Below are positions 14,027-22,381 of a stretch of DNA of 23,365 bases, one piece after another. Made by a program: the position numbers and the translations under genes. The notes beneath the pieces were generated by a model. That model was not told the origin of the DNA and did not search any database. It saw nothing but the letters and a program-made list of their open reading frames with translations. This DNA comes from Acidimangrovimonas sp. (GTDB lineage: Bacteria; Pseudomonadota; Alphaproteobacteria; Rhodobacterales; Rhodobacteraceae), in assembly GCA_030147905.1 (NCBI GenBank), contig JASBUM010000195.1, forward strand, positions 1 to 23,365, given 5' to 3'. Each line of letters starts with the position of its first letter. Position 1 is the stretch's first letter.

Positions 14027-14422
14027 TCAGGCTTCGGTGCCGTTCTCGGCCCCGTTGCGGGGCTTGTAATTCGCCACTTCCGCGATCCGGGCGGATTTGC
14101 CGCGGCGGGCGCGCAGATAGTAGAGCTTGGCGCGGCGGACGCGGCCGCGGCGCACGACCTCGATCGATTCGATGTTGGTCGAGTAAAGCGGGAAGACCCG
14201 CTCCACGCCTTCACCGAAGGAGATCTTGCGCACGGTGAACGAGGCCGCCAGCGTGCTGCCGCCCTTGCGCGAAATGCAGACGCCTTCGTAGTTCTGCACC
14301 CGGGTCCGCGACCCTTCGGTCACCTTGAAGCCCACGCGAACGGTGTCGCCGGCCTTGAAATCCGGGATGGTCTTGCCAAGCTGGGCGATCTGCTCGGCTT
14401 CGATTTCTGCGATCAGATTCAT
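14027..14422 (-). CDS. rplS: 50S ribosomal protein L19
   Basis: 131 residues, with AAAGGA 6 nt before the ATG. Typical L19 segments are [64 protein letters not shown] and [20 protein letters not shown]. It contacts the 16S/23S rRNA interface. The C-terminus extends roughly 10-15 residues past the usual end ([14 protein letters not shown]), as is common in this group. It lies 47 bp downstream of trmD, the classical trmD-rplS pair. Confidence 0.97.
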   Translation of the reverse strand: MNLIAEIEAEQIAQLGKTIPDFKAGDTVRVGFKVTEGSRTRVQNYEGVCISRKGGSTLAASFTVRKISFGEGVERVFPLYSTNIESIEVVRRGRVRRAKLYYLRARRGKSARIAEVANYKPRNGAENGTEA

Positions 14423-14469
14423 CGCATGTCCTTTCCGATGCTCGCGTTTTTCCGCGAAGTTGATGCGCC

Positions 14470-15303
14470 TCAGAGCTCTTGGTCTTCGTCCGGGTCCCCA
14501 TCGGCCTGCGCCAGATGAGCCCGCCAGAGGTCAGGTCTGCGTTCCTTTGTCAGCCTTTCGGCCATCCCCCGTCTCCAGTCGGCGATCTTCGCGTGATGGC
14601 CGGACAGAAGAATCTCCGGTATCGCGCGGCCGTTCCAAAGCGGGGGCCTTGTGTATTGCGGGTATTCAAGCAGACCTTCTGAAAAGGATTCCTCTTCGGT
14701 CGACGCCTGATTCCCAAGCACGCGCGGTATAAGTCGAACCGTCGCGTCTATCAAGGCCTGTGCGGCGATCTCGCCCCCCGTCAGGACAAAATCGCCAAGG
14801 CTGACCTCCTCGACCGCGTAATGGTCGAGAACGCGCTGATCGACGCCCTCGAACCGGCCGCACAGCAGGGTGATCCCGCGCCCCCCCGCCCAGCGCCGCG
14901 CCATGGCCTGATCGAAGCGCCGGCCGCGCGGCGAGAGATAGATCACCGGCCATTGCGCGCGATCGCCGGGCGTTCCGATGGCGGCCTCATCCAGCGCGGG
15001 GGCCACCACATCGGCGCGCATCACCATGCCGGCCCCACCGCCCGCCGGCGTGTCATAGACATTGCGATGACGCCCGACGCCGAAGCCGCGCAGGTCGATG
15101 GTCTCGAGCGCCCAATGGCCCAGTTCGCGCGCCTTGCCGGTCAGGCTCAGGCCGAGCGCGCCGGGAAAAGCCTCGGGGAAGAGGGTGATGACCCGCGCCG
15201 TCCACGCGCCCGCGAGCCGCGGCGGTTCGCCCATCAGGTCACGCGGCATGCGCGAGGCCGAAATCGACAATCGTCCGTGGGATCGTGGCTTGTCGTCCTG
15301 CAT
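14470..15303 (-). CDS. trmD: tRNA (guanine37-N1)-methyltransferase
   Basis: 277 residues from the ATG at 15303, the likely start because related Rhodobacterales TrmD proteins begin with a similar polar leader (HGRLSIS..PRDLMG). It methylates G37 of tRNAs using S-adenosylmethionine, preventing frameshifts. Signatures are [24 protein letters not shown], the SPOUT-knot segments [12 protein letters not shown] and [13 protein letters not shown], and [15 protein letters not shown]. The other possible starts, MPRDL and MGEPP, lie 18 and 23 codons further in. It follows rimM with a 148-bp GC-rich gap that contains nothing recognisable. Confidence 0.96.
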   Translation of the reverse strand: MQDDKPRSHGRLSISASRMPRDLMGEPPRLAGAWTARVITLFPEAFPGALGLSLTGKARELGHWALETIDLRGFGVGRHRNVYDTPAGGGAGMVMRADVVAPALDEAAIGTPGDRAQWPVIYLSPRGRRFDQAMARRWAGGRGITLLCGRFEGVDQRVLDHYAVEEVSLGDFVLTGGEIAAQALIDATVRLIPRVLGNQASTEEESFSEGLLEYPQYTRPPLWNGRAIPEILLSGHHAKIADWRRGMAERLTKERRPDLWRAHLAQADGDPDEDQEL

Positions 15304-15451
15304 GTTCCGCGGTCTCCGTTCAAACCGGCCTGTACGCCGCATCCGCTTCCCGCCGGCGCGCCGGCCGGCCGGCGACGCATCGGGCGTCCGTGCGGTGGTC
15401 CCCGGCGCCGCGGCACGCGCGGGGCGGGGCACGCGCGTCGGGCACGCGCGA

Positions 15452-15964
15452 TCATTCCAGCAGGCCCTCGGGAAGATCGACGATGATTCGCCCCGCCTCG
15501 AGATCGACGGTGGGCACGATCGCGCGGGTGAAGGGTACCAGCGCCCCATTGCGGAGCCCGGGCCCCGACACCTCCAGCAGGTCGCCCGCTCCATGGTCGT
15601 GCACGGCCGTCACGCGGCCAAGGCTGCGCCCGCCGGTGTCGAGAACGGCAAGCCCGATCAGGTCGGCGTGGTAGAATTCCTCCTCCGCCGGGGCCGGCAG
15701 GATCGTGCGCGAAACGAACAGGGCGGTGCCGCGCAGGGCCTCGGCGGCTTCCTTGCTGGCCACCCCCGATAGGCGCGCGGCAAAGCCTGCATTGATCGGC
15801 TGCATCCGCTCGATGGTGAACCGGCGGCTTCCGTCCTCGGTCGCCAGCGGTCCGTATTCCGCGATCGCGGCCGGTTCGGAGCAGAAGCTTTTCAGCCGGA
15901 CCTCACCCCGGACGCCATAGGCGCCGGAGATCGCCCCGATGCAGATCATGTCGGACTTGGCCAT
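15452..15964 (-). CDS. rimM: 16S rRNA processing protein RimM
   Basis: 170 residues from the ATG at 15964, with GAGGA just upstream. RimM binds the 30S head and ribosomal protein S19 during late maturation. The N-terminal beta-barrel domain shows CIGAISGAYGVRGEVRLKSFC, and the C-terminal PRC-barrel domain shows EEFYHADLIGLAV, LGRVTAVHDHGAGDLLEV and LVPFTRAIVPTVDLEAGRIIVDLPEGLLE. Length is standard. It is separated from rpsP by an unusually long 426-bp gap. Confidence 0.95.
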   Translation of the reverse strand: MAKSDMICIGAISGAYGVRGEVRLKSFCSEPAAIAEYGPLATEDGSRRFTIERMQPINAGFAARLSGVASKEAAEALRGTALFVSRTILPAPAEEEFYHADLIGLAVLDTGGRSLGRVTAVHDHGAGDLLEVSGPGLRNGALVPFTRAIVPTVDLEAGRIIVDLPEGLLE

Positions 15965-16032
15965 GGCATCCTCATGCGCGGCGGCTTGACGACGGGGCAG
16001 AGAGGCACCGGGCCGCGCGCGCCCGTTACCCG

Positions 16033-16060
16033 TGGCCAGCCGCCCATGGCCAGCCGCCCG
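16033..16060. repeat. 14-bp direct tandem duplication
   Basis: TGGCCAGCCGCCC followed by A, then the same 13 bases followed by G. Two adjacent copies in the rpsP-rimM gap. Confidence 0.6.
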
Positions 16061-16350
16061 TACGCGGGCGCAGGATGCGCCACCCCGCCACCGAGCTGCA
16101 AGTACAACACTGCGGCGCAAGATGTAACACCGCCCGATTGCACCGGTGCTGCCCGCTGTGGGGCGGCACCGCGCGGCGCCGGGAGTTGCAGCGTCAGCTC
16201 GGGCGGCGTGAAGCCGTCACGCGCGCCAAGCCTTCGCGCAGCCTTGCCCGCGCCACGCCCTTCGTGTCGGCGCGTCCGCGCCGTGGTTGGTTGGCGGCCG
16301 GCTCCGCCCGGGGGCGCCGGGCGCGCGGAGGCCCGGGCGGCATCCGCCTC

Positions 16351-16370
16351 GGCGGGGCCTTTGCCCCGCC
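16351..16370 (-). terminator. Hairpin after rpsP, possible attenuator
   Basis: GGCGGGGC-CTTT-GCCCCGCC: a perfect 8-bp stem 20 bp beyond the rpsP stop. There is no T-run, so full termination is doubtful; it may protect rpsP mRNA or reduce transcription into rimM. Confidence 0.4.
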
Positions 16371-16390
16371 CGGCGGTGCTTGCCCGGCGC

Positions 16391-16762
16391 CTATTCCGCG
16401 GCGTTGTCGGCGGGAGCTTCGGCCGCCTTGGCCTTCTCGGCCCGCGCGGCGGCGCGTTCCTTGGCCTTCTTGCCCGGTTCGGCCGCCTTGGGGTTGCTGC
16501 GCTCGGTCTTGGCGCGCGCGCCGGCGGACTCGAGGAAGCGGGCGACGCGATCGGTCGGCTGCGCGCCCTTGTCGAGCCAGTATTGAACGCGCTCCATGTC
16601 CATCTTCACGCGGTCTTCGCTATCCTTGGCCAACAGCGGATTGTAGGTGCCAAGCTTCTCGATGAAGCGGCCGTCGCGCGGCATCCGGCTGTCCGATGCA
16701 ACGATCGCATAGAAGGGCCGCTTCTTGCTGCCACCACGGGCGAGGCGGATTTTCATAGCCAT
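16391..16762 (-). CDS. rpsP: 30S ribosomal protein S16
   Basis: 123 residues, AGGAG 8 nt before the ATG. The core [33 protein letters not shown] and [17 protein letters not shown] is canonical S16, which helps assemble the 16S 5' domain. About 40 extra C-terminal residues are Ala/Lys/Glu-rich (from about residue 84), a long tail typical of alphaproteobacterial S16. It lies 62 bp downstream of the chorismate mutase gene. Confidence 0.97.
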   Translation of the reverse strand: MAMKIRLARGGSKKRPFYAIVASDSRMPRDGRFIEKLGTYNPLLAKDSEDRVKMDMERVQYWLDKGAQPTDRVARFLESAGARAKTERSNPKAAEPGKKAKERAAARAEKAKAAEAPADNAAE

Positions 16763-16824
16763 GTCTGTCTCTCCTTGATCTGGCTCGGGCAGGGCGCACG
16801 TACGCCCCGTCAGTCCCGTTGTCT

Positions 16825-17121
16825 TCAGTTTTGCAGTTTCTCGTGATGCCTGATGACTTCGGAAATGATGAAGTTCAGGAATTTCTTGGCGAATTCGGGG
16901 TCGAGATCGGCCTCCGCCGCAAGGCGTTCCAGCCGGTCGATCTGACGCGCCTCGCGCGCCGGGTCCGACGGCGGCAGATCGTGGCTGGCCTTGAGCCGCC
17001 CCACCGCCTGGGTATGCTTGAAGCGTTCGGCCAGCGTGAAGACGAGGATCGCGTCAAGCCGGTCGATCGACTCGCGATGCTCTTTCAGAAGTGCCTGCGC
17101 GCGGCTGGCGTCGTCGGTCAT
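16825..17121 (-). CDS. Chorismate mutase (AroQ class)
   Basis: 98 residues from the ATG at 17121, chosen for its perfect GGAGG at 5-nt spacing. An ATG at 17154 overlapping the GNAT stop (ATGA) would add 11 residues. The protein is an all-helical AroQ-type mutase converting chorismate to prephenate, the first step towards phenylalanine and tyrosine. The typical pattern is [55 protein letters not shown], containing the conserved arginines, lysine and glutamine of the active site. It is monofunctional, with no dehydratase or dehydrogenase domain. Its position between ffh and rpsP is usual in this bacterial group. Confidence 0.92.
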   Translation of the reverse strand: MTDDASRAQALLKEHRESIDRLDAILVFTLAERFKHTQAVGRLKASHDLPPSDPAREARQIDRLERLAAEADLDPEFAKKFLNFIISEVIRHHEKLQN

Positions 17122-17150
17122 GGCGGCCTCCGATCCGTCACGGGGTGAAG

Positions 17151-17693
17151 TCATTGCCGGGCCTCCGGCGCGGGATGGCGATAGATATGCATCGGCCCGT
17201 GGCGTTCATGGGTGAAGGTCCCGTCGCGGCGGGCGCCGAGGCGGGCGCAAACCGCGGCCGAACCGGTATTGGCGGGCTTCACGAGGCTGATCGCGGTGGT
17301 CCAGCGAAGCGTGCCGAAAGCATGGTCGCGGACCGCGCGCGCGGCTTCGGTTGCATAGCCATGGCCTTCGAACCCGTCGAAGAGATCCCAGCCGATTTCC
17401 GGCTCGGGCCAGCCATGGGGTTCAAAGAGACCCACGAGCCCGATCGTGGCCCCATCCGCGCGACGCTCGACGATCCAGCGGCCGAAGCCGCGCAATTGCC
17501 AATGGCCGATCTCCATCGCCAGCATCCGCCAGGCGAGTTCCGCGGTCAGCGGGCCGCCGACGAAATGCGACCGCTCGCCGGCATAGAAGGCGGCGAAAGG
17601 CGGGAAATCCGCCTGTTGCGGCGCGCGCAGGATCAGCCGCTCGGTGTCGAGCGTCGGGATCTCGAAGAGGTTGCGGGCAGGACGCTGGTTCAT
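17151..17693 (-). CDS. GNAT-family N-acetyltransferase (RimJ/RimL-like)
   Basis: 180 residues, starting with an ATG that overlaps the ffh stop by 4 bp (ATGA). The layout is that of RimJ/RimL-type GNATs: LDTERLILRAPQQADFPPFAAFY at the start, GRWIVERRADGATIGLVGLF, EIGWDLFDGFEGHGYATEAARAVRDHAF (the acetyl-CoA binding loop and helix), and LVKPANTGSAAVCARLGARRDG. The substrate may be a protein N-terminus or a small molecule; nothing fixes it. Translational coupling to ffh ties its expression to the translation block. Confidence 0.88.
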   Translation of the reverse strand: MNQRPARNLFEIPTLDTERLILRAPQQADFPPFAAFYAGERSHFVGGPLTAELAWRMLAMEIGHWQLRGFGRWIVERRADGATIGLVGLFEPHGWPEPEIGWDLFDGFEGHGYATEAARAVRDHAFGTLRWTTAISLVKPANTGSAAVCARLGARRDGTFTHERHGPMHIYRHPAPEARQ

Positions 17694-19204
17694 TTCTTCT
17701 TACCGAAGCCCGACAGGCCGGGGGGCAGCTTCATGCCGCCGCCAAGGCCGGGCAGCCCGCCGGGGATCTGGCCCTTGGCCGCCTGGGCCGCGGCCTTCAG
17801 CGTCTCGGGATCGACCTGCGACGGGTCGAGCCCGCCGGGACCCATCTCGGGCATGCCGCCGCCCTTGCCGAACATTCCCTTCATCGCCTGCTTGAGCATG
17901 CCGCGCTTGCCCATCTTCTTCATCATGTCGGCCATCTGCCGATGCATCTTCAAAAGCTTGTTCAGCTCCGACACTTCCAGCCCGGCGCCGGCGGCGATGC
18001 GCTTCTTGCGGCTGGCCTGCAAGACCTCGGGGCGAGCACGCTCGCGCTTGGTCATCGAATTGATCAGTGCCAGCTGCCGGCGCAGCATCGTGTCGTCGAA
18101 ACCCGCGGCCTCGGCCTGTTTCGACATCTTCCCCATGCCCGGCAACATGCCCATGACCGATTGCAAGCCGCCCATCTTCTGCATCTGTTCGAGCTGGCCA
18201 CGCAGGTCGTTCATGTTGAACTGGCCCTTCTGGAACCGCTTCATGGCGCGTTCCATCTGCTCGGCCTCGAGCGTTTCCTGCGCCTTCTCGACCAGGGCCA
18301 CGATATCGCCCATGCCGAGAATGCGGCCGGCGATGCGTTCCGGCTCGAATGTTTCGAGCGCGTCCATCTTCTCGCCCAGACCGACGAAGCGGATGGGCTT
18401 GCCGGTGACCGCGCGCATCGACAGCGCGGCACCACCGCGACCGTCCCCGTCCATCCGGGTCAGCACGACGCCGGTGATGCCGACCTTGCCGTCGAATTCG
18501 GCCGCCACGTTGACGGCGTCCTGCCCGGTCAGCCCGTCGACGACCAGCAGCGTCTCGCGCGGCTGGGCCACGTCGCGGACGGCCTGGACCTCGTTCATCA
18601 GCACTTCGTCGATATGAAGCCGTCCGGCGGTGTCGAGCATGTAGACGTCATAGCCGCCAAGGCTGGCCTGGGTCTTGGCGCGCTTGGCGATCTGGACCGC
18701 CGTCTCGCCCTTGACGATCGGCAGCGTGTCGACGCCGATCTGCTGGCCCAGGATCGCAAGCTGTTCCATCGCCGCGGGCCGGTTGGTGTCGAGCGAGGCC
18801 ATCAGCACGCGCTTCTTCTCGCGGTCCTTCAGGCGGCGGGCGAGCTTGGCGGTGGTCGTGGTCTTGCCCGAACCCTGCAAGCCGACCATCAGGATCGGTG
18901 CCGGCGGATTGTCGATCTTCAGCGCGCCCGGATCCTCGGCGCCGCGCAGCACGTCGACCAGCGCGTCATGGACGATCTTGACGACCTGCTGGCCCGGCGT
19001 GACCGATTTGGTCACCGCCTGTCCCGTGGCCTTGTCCTGGACGCGCTTGACGAAATCGCGCGCCACCGGCAGCGAGACATCGGCCTCGAGAAGCGCGACG
19101 CGCACCTCGCGCAGGGCGCTGGCGACATCGGCCTCGTTCAGCGCACCCTGCTTGGTCAGCCGGTCGAAGACGCCGCCCAGGCGTTCTGAAAGATTCTCGA
19201 ACAT
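17690..19204 (-). CDS. ffh: Signal recognition particle protein Ffh (SRP54)
   Basis: 504 residues from the ATG at 19204, which follows a perfect AAGGAGG at 5-nt spacing. Ffh binds 4.5S RNA and signal sequences and delivers nascent chains to FtsY. The N-domain is residues 1-100. The G-domain carries GLQGSGKTTTTAKLA (from residue 108), DTNRPAAMEQL, DTAGRLHIDE and TRMDGDGRGGAAL. The M-domain (about 300-445) is methionine-rich and includes the RNA-binding segment INSMTKRERARPEVLQASRKKRIAAGAG. The C-terminal 60 residues are Gly/Pro/Met-rich, as in other Alphaproteobacteria. An upstream extension to 19336 is not supported. It is the first gene of the leftward block to rpmE. Confidence 0.98.
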   Translation of the reverse strand: MFENLSERLGGVFDRLTKQGALNEADVASALREVRVALLEADVSLPVARDFVKRVQDKATGQAVTKSVTPGQQVVKIVHDALVDVLRGAEDPGALKIDNPPAPILMVGLQGSGKTTTTAKLARRLKDREKKRVLMASLDTNRPAAMEQLAILGQQIGVDTLPIVKGETAVQIAKRAKTQASLGGYDVYMLDTAGRLHIDEVLMNEVQAVRDVAQPRETLLVVDGLTGQDAVNVAAEFDGKVGITGVVLTRMDGDGRGGAALSMRAVTGKPIRFVGLGEKMDALETFEPERIAGRILGMGDIVALVEKAQETLEAEQMERAMKRFQKGQFNMNDLRGQLEQMQKMGGLQSVMGMLPGMGKMSKQAEAAGFDDTMLRRQLALINSMTKRERARPEVLQASRKKRIAAGAGLEVSELNKLLKMHRQMADMMKKMGKRGMLKQAMKGMFGKGGGMPEMGPGGLDPSQVDPETLKAAAQAAKGQIPGGLPGLGGGMKLPPGLSGFGKKK

Positions 19205-19574
19205 GCCGGCCTCCTTCGATCCGATTCGTCCCCGCATGTAGGCGCGGAGCTTCCAAATGCCAAACGGCACCCGCGGGCGAAACTCGCTGACGGGTGGCGA
19301 TCCCGGCACATGGCCGGGACCGGAAGCTTGGCCCACTTCCGGAGATATTCCTGCCTGATAGGGCCAAACGCGGCCGCGGTCAAGCCGGAGGCGGCGATGC
19401 GGTGGTCAGCGCGAAGTGCCAGCCGTCACCAAAGCCGGACGCCCCGGCCATGACAGGGGCGTCCGCTGTGCGATCTTGATTCATGCGGCATGCGGGCATG
19501 CGGCAGGCAGGCGGGGCAGGCGACGCGGCTGCATGTGGCGGGTGGGGGCGGCAGCAAGGCCGCCGCCGTTCCCG
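19205..19574. other. 370-bp gap between atpF and ffh
   Basis: It should hold the end of the atp transcript and the ffh promoter. A strong hairpin lies at 19436-19465 and two smaller ones at 19301-19319 (TCCCGGC/GCCGGGA) and 19320-19342 (CCGGAAG/CTTCCGG). A run of GCATGCGG-like words occurs at about 19492-19515. No gene is supported, and I see no convincing ffh promoter. Confidence 0.45.
19436..19465 (-). terminator. Strong hairpin downstream of the atp operon
   Basis: A perfect 10-bp stem CGGACGCCCC / GGGGCGTCCG with a 10-nt loop, 110 bp beyond the atpF stop. On the minus strand only a short CTTTGG follows, so it is a plausible but not canonical terminator. Confidence 0.45.
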
Positions 19575-20135
19575 TCAGTGCAGCCGGCGTCCCACTTCGT
19601 CGATCGCCTCGTCGACAAGCGCACCCGAACGTTCCGCGGTCATCTGCTTGGCCAGAACTTCCGCAGCTGCGGCCACGGCGACGGTCACGGCCCGGTCGCG
19701 CACCTCGCGCAGCGCCGCCTGCTCGGCCGAGGCGATCTGCTCCTCGGCATTCGCCAGCCGACGGGCGATCGAGGCTGCAAGTTCCGCCTTGGCCTGTTCG
19801 GCCGCGCCGAGCGCCTCGTCACGGGCAGTGGCGACGATCCGGTCAGCCTGCTCCTGCACCTCGCGGTGCTTGCGCTCGTAGGAGGCCAGGATGGTCTGTG
19901 CCTCTTCGCGCAGAAGCCGGGCCTCTTCGAGATCGACCTTGATCTGGTCGATCCGCTTGTCGAGCAATCCCGCAATCAGCTTCGGCACGCGGAAATACAG
20001 CAAGCCCCCGACGAAGATCAGAAAGGCGACCAGCACGATGAAGGGCGGGTTGCCCAGCGAGACGAAGGAACCGCCCGTCTCGGCTGCAGCCGCCGGCCCG
20101 GCGATCAGCGCGAGCATGATCGAAAGCTTCTTCAT
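19575..20135 (-). CDS. atpF: ATP synthase F0 subunit b
   Basis: 186 residues; its AAGGA lies inside the end of atpF', 4 bp upstream. The b subunit is part of the peripheral stalk that holds F1 against the rotor. A signal-like leader ([18 protein letters not shown]) precedes the single membrane segment [19 protein letters not shown] (about residues 30-48). The remainder is a long charged coiled coil from [13 protein letters not shown] onward. The leader may be cleaved or may insert as a second segment; such leaders occur in alphaproteobacterial b subunits. It is the last gene of the F0 operon in this window. The F1 genes are elsewhere, as usual in this group. Confidence 0.94.
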   Translation of the reverse strand: MKKLSIMLALIAGPAAAAETGGSFVSLGNPPFIVLVAFLIFVGGLLYFRVPKLIAGLLDKRIDQIKVDLEEARLLREEAQTILASYERKHREVQEQADRIVATARDEALGAAEQAKAELAASIARRLANAEEQIASAEQAALREVRDRAVTVAVAAAAEVLAKQMTAERSGALVDEAIDEVGRRLH

Positions 20136-20139
20136 CGCC

Positions 20140-20706
20140 CTATCCTTTCAGACGCGCGTTGACCGCAGCCGTGACGGTGCGTGCATCGGCCGTGGTGCCG
20201 AGCTTGGCCACGATTTCCTTGGCGGCGTCCTTCGCCACCTCGGTCACGCTTTCAAGCGCATGGGCGCGGATCTCGCCGATCCGCTTTTCCGACTGGGCAG
20301 CCCGCGTCGCGATTTCCGCATCCGCCTCGGCGATGGCGGCGTCGATATCCTTCTGGATCTCGGCCTTGGTCTCGGCGACGATCCGCGCCGCCTCGGCGCG
20401 GGCGTCGGCCAGCGCCTGATTATAGGCGGCCTCGGCCTCCTTCGCCTTGGTCTTCAGCTCTTCGGCCGCGGCGATGTCATTGGTTATCGTGCCCTTGCGT
20501 TCCGCCAGAACCGATCCGATCCGGGGCAGCGCGATGCGCGAGACGATGAAATAGACCACGACCAGCGCCACGGCGAGCCAGAAGATCTGGTTGCCGTAGG
20601 TGGAAAAGTCCAGCTGGGGCATCCCCGAGCTGCCCGTGCCGCCTGCCGCGGCACCCGCCGCCGTGCCGGCCGCGCTACCTGCCGCTTGAACAGCCTCTGT
20701 TGCCAT
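20140..20706 (-). CDS. atpF': ATP synthase F0 subunit b'
   Basis: 188 residues. It pairs with subunit b in a heterodimeric peripheral stalk, the arrangement of photosynthetic and many other Alphaproteobacteria. A low-complexity Ala/Gly N-terminus (about residues 8-27) precedes [36 protein letters not shown], containing the single membrane helix, and then a long coiled coil ([30 protein letters not shown] onward). The IFWL and LPRI features are typical of b'. It is 72 bp downstream of atpE and 4 bp upstream of atpF. Confidence 0.94.
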   Translation of the reverse strand: MATEAVQAAGSAAGTAAGAAAGGTGSSGMPQLDFSTYGNQIFWLAVALVVVYFIVSRIALPRIGSVLAERKGTITNDIAAAEELKTKAKEAEAAYNQALADARAEAARIVAETKAEIQKDIDAAIAEADAEIATRAAQSEKRIGEIRAHALESVTEVAKDAAKEIVAKLGTTADARTVTAAVNARLKG

Positions 20707-20778
20707 GTCGTCCTCCGTGGACCTTGGAACCCGATCGGCCGGACCCTGGGGCCCGACCGCGCCAGGATTGCAATGGCC

Positions 20779-21015
20779 TTAAAGGGCGAACATCAGAAGC
20801 AGGGCGACCAGGAACGAGAAGATCCCGAAGGCTTCCGAGAAGGCGATCCCGATGAACAGCATCGCGGTCTGGCCCGGTGCGGCCGAGGGGTTGCGCAGCG
20901 CGCCCGACAGGAAGTTCCCGATGATGTTGCCCACGCCGATCGCGGCGCCGCCCATGCCGATACAGGCCAGGCCCGCACCGATGTAGGCGCCCATGGTCAC
21001 GAGATTGCCGGTCAT
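20779..21015 (-). CDS. atpE: ATP synthase F0 subunit c
   Basis: 78 residues forming two membrane helices. Helix 1 has [35 protein letters not shown], with the Gly-rich packing motif and the polar loop RNPSAAPGQ. Helix 2 has [23 protein letters not shown] with the proton-carrying carboxylate E61. Multiple copies form the rotor ring. There is no sodium-type ligand set, so proton use is expected. Flanking gaps of 43 bp (atpB side) and 72 bp (atpF' side) leave room for mRNA features that raise c-subunit synthesis. Confidence 0.97.
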   Translation of the reverse strand: MTGNLVTMGAYIGAGLACIGMGGAAIGVGNIIGNFLSGALRNPSAAPGQTAMLFIGIAFSEAFGIFSFLVALLLMFAL

Positions 21016-21058
21016 GTCGTTTCTCCTTGGATTGGAATAGGTGGGTGGGTGGGTGCCG

Positions 21059-21808
21059 TCAGTGCTGCGGATGCAGCGCGTCTTTCAGATAGACGACGGT
21101 CAGGATGGTGAAGACGTAGGCTTGAACGAAGGCGACCACGAGTTCCAGCACGTACATGCCGGCGATCGCGACCACCGAAACCGGCGAGATCAGGGCCACG
21201 GCGGCAAAGCCGGCGAAGACCTCGAACACCGCGTGCCCGGCCATCATGTTGCCGGCAAGACGGATGGAATGGCTGACCGGCCGGACGAAATAGGACAGAA
21301 GCTCGATCACCGCGAGCACCGGCCGCAGCGGCGCGGGCGCCGCATCGACCCAGAACAGCTTGAGAAAGCCGAAGCCGTGACGCACGAAACCGATCACCGT
21401 GACCGAGACGAAGACCGCGATCGCCAGAACGCCGGTGATGGCGAATTGCGCCATGATCGAGAAGCTCAGCGGGATCAGCGCCAGCATGTTGGCGGTGACG
21501 ATGAACATGAAGATCGTCATGATGTAGGGGAAGAACTTCAGCCCCTCCTTGCCCGCCACATCCTCGATCATCCGGTGGACGAAACCATAGGCCAGTTCGG
21601 CGATCGACTGCGTCCGGCTGGGCACCAGCGCGCGCCCGCGCGAACCCAGGACCAGAAGCGCGAAGATCGCCAGAACCGCGATCGCCATCCACAGCGTCTC
21701 GTTGGTGACGGTGTACCAGTGCAGTTCCGTGCCGCCGAAAAGCGGATGCACGGTGAACTGCTCCATCGGGTGGATGGCAATTCCGGAAGAAGATCCATCA
21801 GCCGCCAC
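21059..21808 (-). CDS. atpB: ATP synthase F0 subunit a
   Basis: 249 residues with five to six membrane helices. The essential arginine facing the c-ring is R183 in [14 protein letters not shown]. Other conserved parts are [13 protein letters not shown] at the N-terminus, [21 protein letters not shown], and [23 protein letters not shown] at the end. The subunit forms the two proton half-channels. It starts 2 bp after the atpI stop, so translation is probably coupled. Confidence 0.97.
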   Translation of the reverse strand: MAADGSSSGIAIHPMEQFTVHPLFGGTELHWYTVTNETLWMAIAVLAIFALLVLGSRGRALVPSRTQSIAELAYGFVHRMIEDVAGKEGLKFFPYIMTIFMFIVTANMLALIPLSFSIMAQFAITGVLAIAVFVSVTVIGFVRHGFGFLKLFWVDAAPAPLRPVLAVIELLSYFVRPVSHSIRLAGNMMAGHAVFEVFAGFAAVALISPVSVVAIAGMYVLELVVAFVQAYVFTILTVVYLKDALHPQH

Positions 21809-21810
21809 GT

Positions 21811-22143
21811 CTATGTCCCCTCGTCATCGGCGGGCTTCACCGCCTTCGCTTCCTTCTGGACCTTGCGCGCGGTGCCAAGCATCACGTTGACGCCCGCGCC
21901 GAAGCCCAACAATACGAACAGCACCAGAAACAGCGGACGGGTGCCGAAGACCCAGTCCAGCCCGAAACCGATGCCGAAACCGATCGCCAGACCGGTCACA
22001 AGCTCCACGATCATCTGCCAGGCCAGCCCGGCCTGCGAGATCCCTTCCGTCGCCGCCCTGGGGGGCGGTTTCTGCGCCTTCTTCACCGCCTCGATACGCT
22101 CTTCAAGCCGGCGAAGGCGTTCGTCGGGGTCTGGGTCGCTCAT
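21811..22143 (-). CDS. atpI: ATP synthase accessory protein AtpI (AtpZ/AtpI family)
   Basis: 110 residues from the ATG at 22143, with GGGGGA 7 nt upstream; a GTG two codons earlier is also possible. A charged N-terminal helix ([20 protein letters not shown]) is followed by two membrane helices ([27 protein letters not shown] and [18 protein letters not shown]) and a short lysine-rich tail. The family assists c-ring assembly and may conduct Mg or Ca ions. It is the first gene of the F0 operon. Confidence 0.92.
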   Translation of the reverse strand: MSDPDPDERLRRLEERIEAVKKAQKPPPRAATEGISQAGLAWQMIVELVTGLAIGFGIGFGLDWVFGTRPLFLVLFVLLGFGAGVNVMLGTARKVQKEAKAVKPADDEGT

Positions 22144-22172
22144 GCTCACGTCCCCCTTGAACGGTCGGGCGG

Positions 22173-22201
22173 AACCTACGGCGGGGGCGGGATTGAGTCA
22201 A
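22173..22201 (-). promoter_or_regulatory. Probable atp (F0) operon promoter
   Basis: On the minus strand TTGACT (22201-22196) and TAGGTT (22178-22173) are separated by 17 bp, 30-58 bp upstream of the atpI ATG. The -35 matches the consensus at 5/6 and the -10 at 3/6. AT-rich DNA lies directly upstream (about 22230-22260). Confidence 0.45.
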
Positions 22202-22333
22202 GCAGTCACGAAGCCGAGAGATTGTTTTGCAAGGCATTGATATTTATTTATAAATTCAGGCGCCGGCGACCGGCGACGGGGTGTCGCACCGGCAAGAGCC
22301 GGGCCGGGGCGCATTTCGCGTCGCGCGGGATAT

Positions 22334-22349
22334 TCAACCGATGGGTTGA
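22334..22349. promoter_or_regulatory. Inverted repeat TCAACC-GATG-GGTTGA, candidate ArsR operator
   Basis: Perfect 6-bp arms with a 4-bp spacer, 33 bp before the arsR-type ATG. Spacing and placement fit autoregulation by a dimeric winged-helix repressor. Confidence 0.5.
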
Positions 22350-22381
22350 CGATTGCGCGGCCGCGCAGGAGAATCCGCGCC

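Larger units (their letters stand above)
15965..16390. other. 426-bp GC-rich gap between rpsP and rimM
   Basis: No supported gene. It holds a 14-bp tandem duplication (16033-16060) and a perfect hairpin close to the rpsP stop (16351-16370). Several inverted GC-rich segments occur. Open frames on both strands are compositional: they are Arg/Ala/Pro/Gly-rich and show no family features. Confidence 0.5.

Noticed and set aside
12621..14069. Plus-strand open frame opposite mipZ and rpmE
   Set aside because: Antisense to two clearly identified genes; no domain visible.
17351..19189. Long plus-strand open frame opposite ffh
   Set aside because: Antisense to an unmistakable Ffh; low-complexity His/Leu/Gln composition with no domain features.
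19205..19336. Upstream start for Ffh
   Set aside because: The Ffh N-domain begins exactly at MFENLSERLGG with AAGGAGG before it; the extension lacks similarity.
21041..22240. Plus-strand open frame opposite atpB and atpI
   Set aside because: Its Asp/His/Arg-rich translation is the antisense of membrane-protein codons; no independent evidence.
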